Below are positions 6,527 through 7,438 of a stretch of DNA of 7,438 bases, one piece after another. The position numbers and the translations under genes were made by a program. Source of the DNA: Lentisphaerota bacterium (lineage in GTDB: Bacteria > Verrucomicrobiota > Kiritimatiellia > JAAZAB01); assembly GCA_020201415.1 (NCBI GenBank), contig JAIVGW010000248.1, positions 1-7,438 on the forward strand, written 5' to 3'. Each line of letters starts with the position of its first letter. Within the stretch, counting starts at the first letter, position 1. The notes beneath the pieces were generated by a model. The model was not told where the DNA came from, ran no database searches, and saw only the letters and a program-made list of their open reading frames with translations.

Positions 6527-6553
6527 TTTATAGGCCACGCTGCAAAAGATCAA
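6527..6553 (-). promoter_or_regulatory. Possible sigma-70-type promoter for the minus-strand operon
   Basis: In the 118-base gap between the URO-D-like gene and ATG 6469, the minus strand has TTGATC (6553-6548), 15 bases, then TATAAA (6532-6527). The -10 element matches 5 of 6 consensus bases and the -35 element 4 of 6, but the spacing is short. It is the best candidate for starting the operon of zinc-finger, zinc-ribbon, alr, FHA and pseudopilin genes. No clear intrinsic terminator separates it from the upstream gene. Confidence 0.3.
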
Positions 6554-6587
6554 GCTAAATGCGCCACATAGCCGGGAAAAAATTTGT

Positions 6588-7438
6588 TTAACGGCTCAAA
6601 CGCGCTCCCATCTGCAACAATTCCCGGGCCTGATCCTCATCTTCAGCCATGATATAAAGACGCAACCCCCGCGCCGGCACCTCGCTCAGAATCGGCTCCA
6701 ACTCCTCCGGCTTGCAACCGGTTGTGAGCAATTTGCCCGCGGCCAGGATACGTTTCATCACCGGAATCCACTGGGTCATCTCCTGATGCGCGGCGCCGGG
6801 CACCCATTGAATATCACGCAGTTCCGACGCCTCCAACAACATCTCAAGCTTGTCCAGAGCCTCCGGACCGTCCAGATGAAAAGTGGCATTGTCAATGCTG
6901 CGCGCCTGGCGCAGAATGCCTGGCAACAGGAACTCACGCGCTGCAGCCGGCGAAACCAGCGCCAGTGTGTCATCCTGCACCGGAAAGGTTTTGTTTGGAC
7001 CCCAGCCGGTGAAGCCGGCGCTGCCGCTCTGGCCGTGCGCCCGGCAGATGCGGTAATAGGTCTCCAGCATTTCGATGAACATGCCGTCCAAGTGCTCCAG
7101 CGCCATCCGCACCTGATCGGGACAATCGTAAAGATCCATCATAAAGTTTTCGTTGCCGCGCAGCGAGGCCACCCCGTCACCGCCAGGATGCAGGTCGGGC
7201 AGCATCACCACGCAACGCCCACTGGCCGCGGCCGACACCCGCTCCATCATTTCCAGCGAAAGCTGATACCAGCGGTTTTGCCGGTAGTCGGGGAACCCTT
7301 CAAAATCGTTCCAATCGGCAATCGCCGGCTCCGTCCAGGTGGTTTCCGGCAGGAAATTCAGCGGACACCCCAGCGTGGCTGTCATGAAGCTGGGGCCTAA
7401 ACCGGCGCGCATGGACGGCAGACCGCTACCAAAAAAGG
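6588..7438 (-). CDS. URO-D-family protein, corrinoid-methyltransferase-like (5' end outside window)
   Basis: The frame runs open through the right edge (eight further codons, ending GSGLPS, precede ATG 7412), so the start lies outside the window and 7412 is internal. At least 282 residues of a uroporphyrinogen decarboxylase-type TIM barrel are visible. Numbering from M7412: GLGPSFMTATLGC near 4-16; TTWTEP at 24-29; PDLHPGGDGVASLRGNE at 72-88; DLYDCP near 93-98; FHLDGP at 178-183; QWVPGA at 202-207; and TTGCKPEELE near 230-239. The LDGP and QWVPGA segments are characteristic of the HemE-like group near the MtaA/MtbA methyltransferases rather than of heme-pathway UroD. H179 and C233 could be metal ligands, as in the zinc-dependent methyltransferases, but this is inferred. 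A role in demethylation or methyl transfer through a corrinoid protein is likely; the substrate is unknown. The downstream gap has no clear terminator. Confidence 0.82.
   Translation of the reverse strand, partial: FFGSGLPSMRAGLGPSFMTATLGCPLNFLPETTWTEPAIADWNDFEGFPDYRQNRWYQLSLEMMERVSAAASGRCVVMLPDLHPGGDGVASLRGNENFMMDLYDCPDQVRMALEHLDGMFIEMLETYYRICRAHGQSGSAGFTGWGPNKTFPVQDDTLALVSPAAAREFLLPGILRQARSIDNATFHLDGPEALDKLEMLLEASELRDIQWVPGAAHQEMTQWIPVMKRILAAGKLLTTGCKPEELEPILSEVPARGLRLYIMAEDEDQARELLQMGARLSR

Noticed and set aside
6574..6600. AGCCG/CGGCT inverted repeat after the URO-D-like stop, as a terminator
   Set aside because: A 5-base stem around a 17-base loop with the T-run inside the loop rather than after the stem does not form an intrinsic terminator.
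6786..7400. Plus-strand open frame (204 codons) opposite the URO-D-like gene
   Set aside because: The opposite strand has clear family motifs throughout; this frame shows none.

Overview
The window is GC-rich and almost fully coding. It looks like chromosomal DNA of a PVC-group bacterium (Kiritimatiellota, Lentisphaerota or Verrucomicrobiota). This is inferred from gene content: an S1 sulfatase beside a KDG-type sugar kinase, a URO-D-like protein of the kind often multiplied in those phyla, a prepilin-like gene and a conserved protein whose relatives I recall mainly from those phyla. No rRNA, tRNA, CRISPR array or mobile element was seen.

Layout: the left edge holds the 3' end of a plus-strand PfkB/2-keto-3-deoxygluconate kinase-like gene (2-562). 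A strong GC-rich hairpin follows. Everything to the right is on the minus strand. In transcription order (right to left) it contains: a URO-D/corrinoid-methyltransferase-like protein cut by the right edge (6588-7438); a conserved protein of unknown function with a C2H2-type zinc-finger motif, split over two frames (N-terminal part near 6469-6230, main part 6284-5154); a zinc-ribbon multi-pass membrane protein (5106-4459); alanine racemase (4445-3315); an FHA-domain protein with a C-terminal membrane anchor (3269-2766); a GspJ-like prepilin-type protein overlapping it by ATGA (2769-2119); and a cysteine-type sulfatase with no signal peptide (2025-625), convergent with the kinase.

How the genes fit together: the five genes from 6469 to 2119 are tightly spaced (gaps of 47, 13 and 45 bases, then a 4-base overlap) and plausibly form one operon. 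It mixes a housekeeping cell-wall enzyme with envelope-associated proteins (zinc-ribbon membrane protein, FHA anchor, pseudopilin). The sulfatase has its own strong ribosome-binding site after a 93-base gap and may be transcribed separately. With the KDG-type kinase it suggests use of sulfated, uronate-containing polysaccharides. The point most worth checking is the frame break in the conserved zinc-finger gene: either an indel in a GC-palindromic stretch or, less likely, programmed frameshifting.
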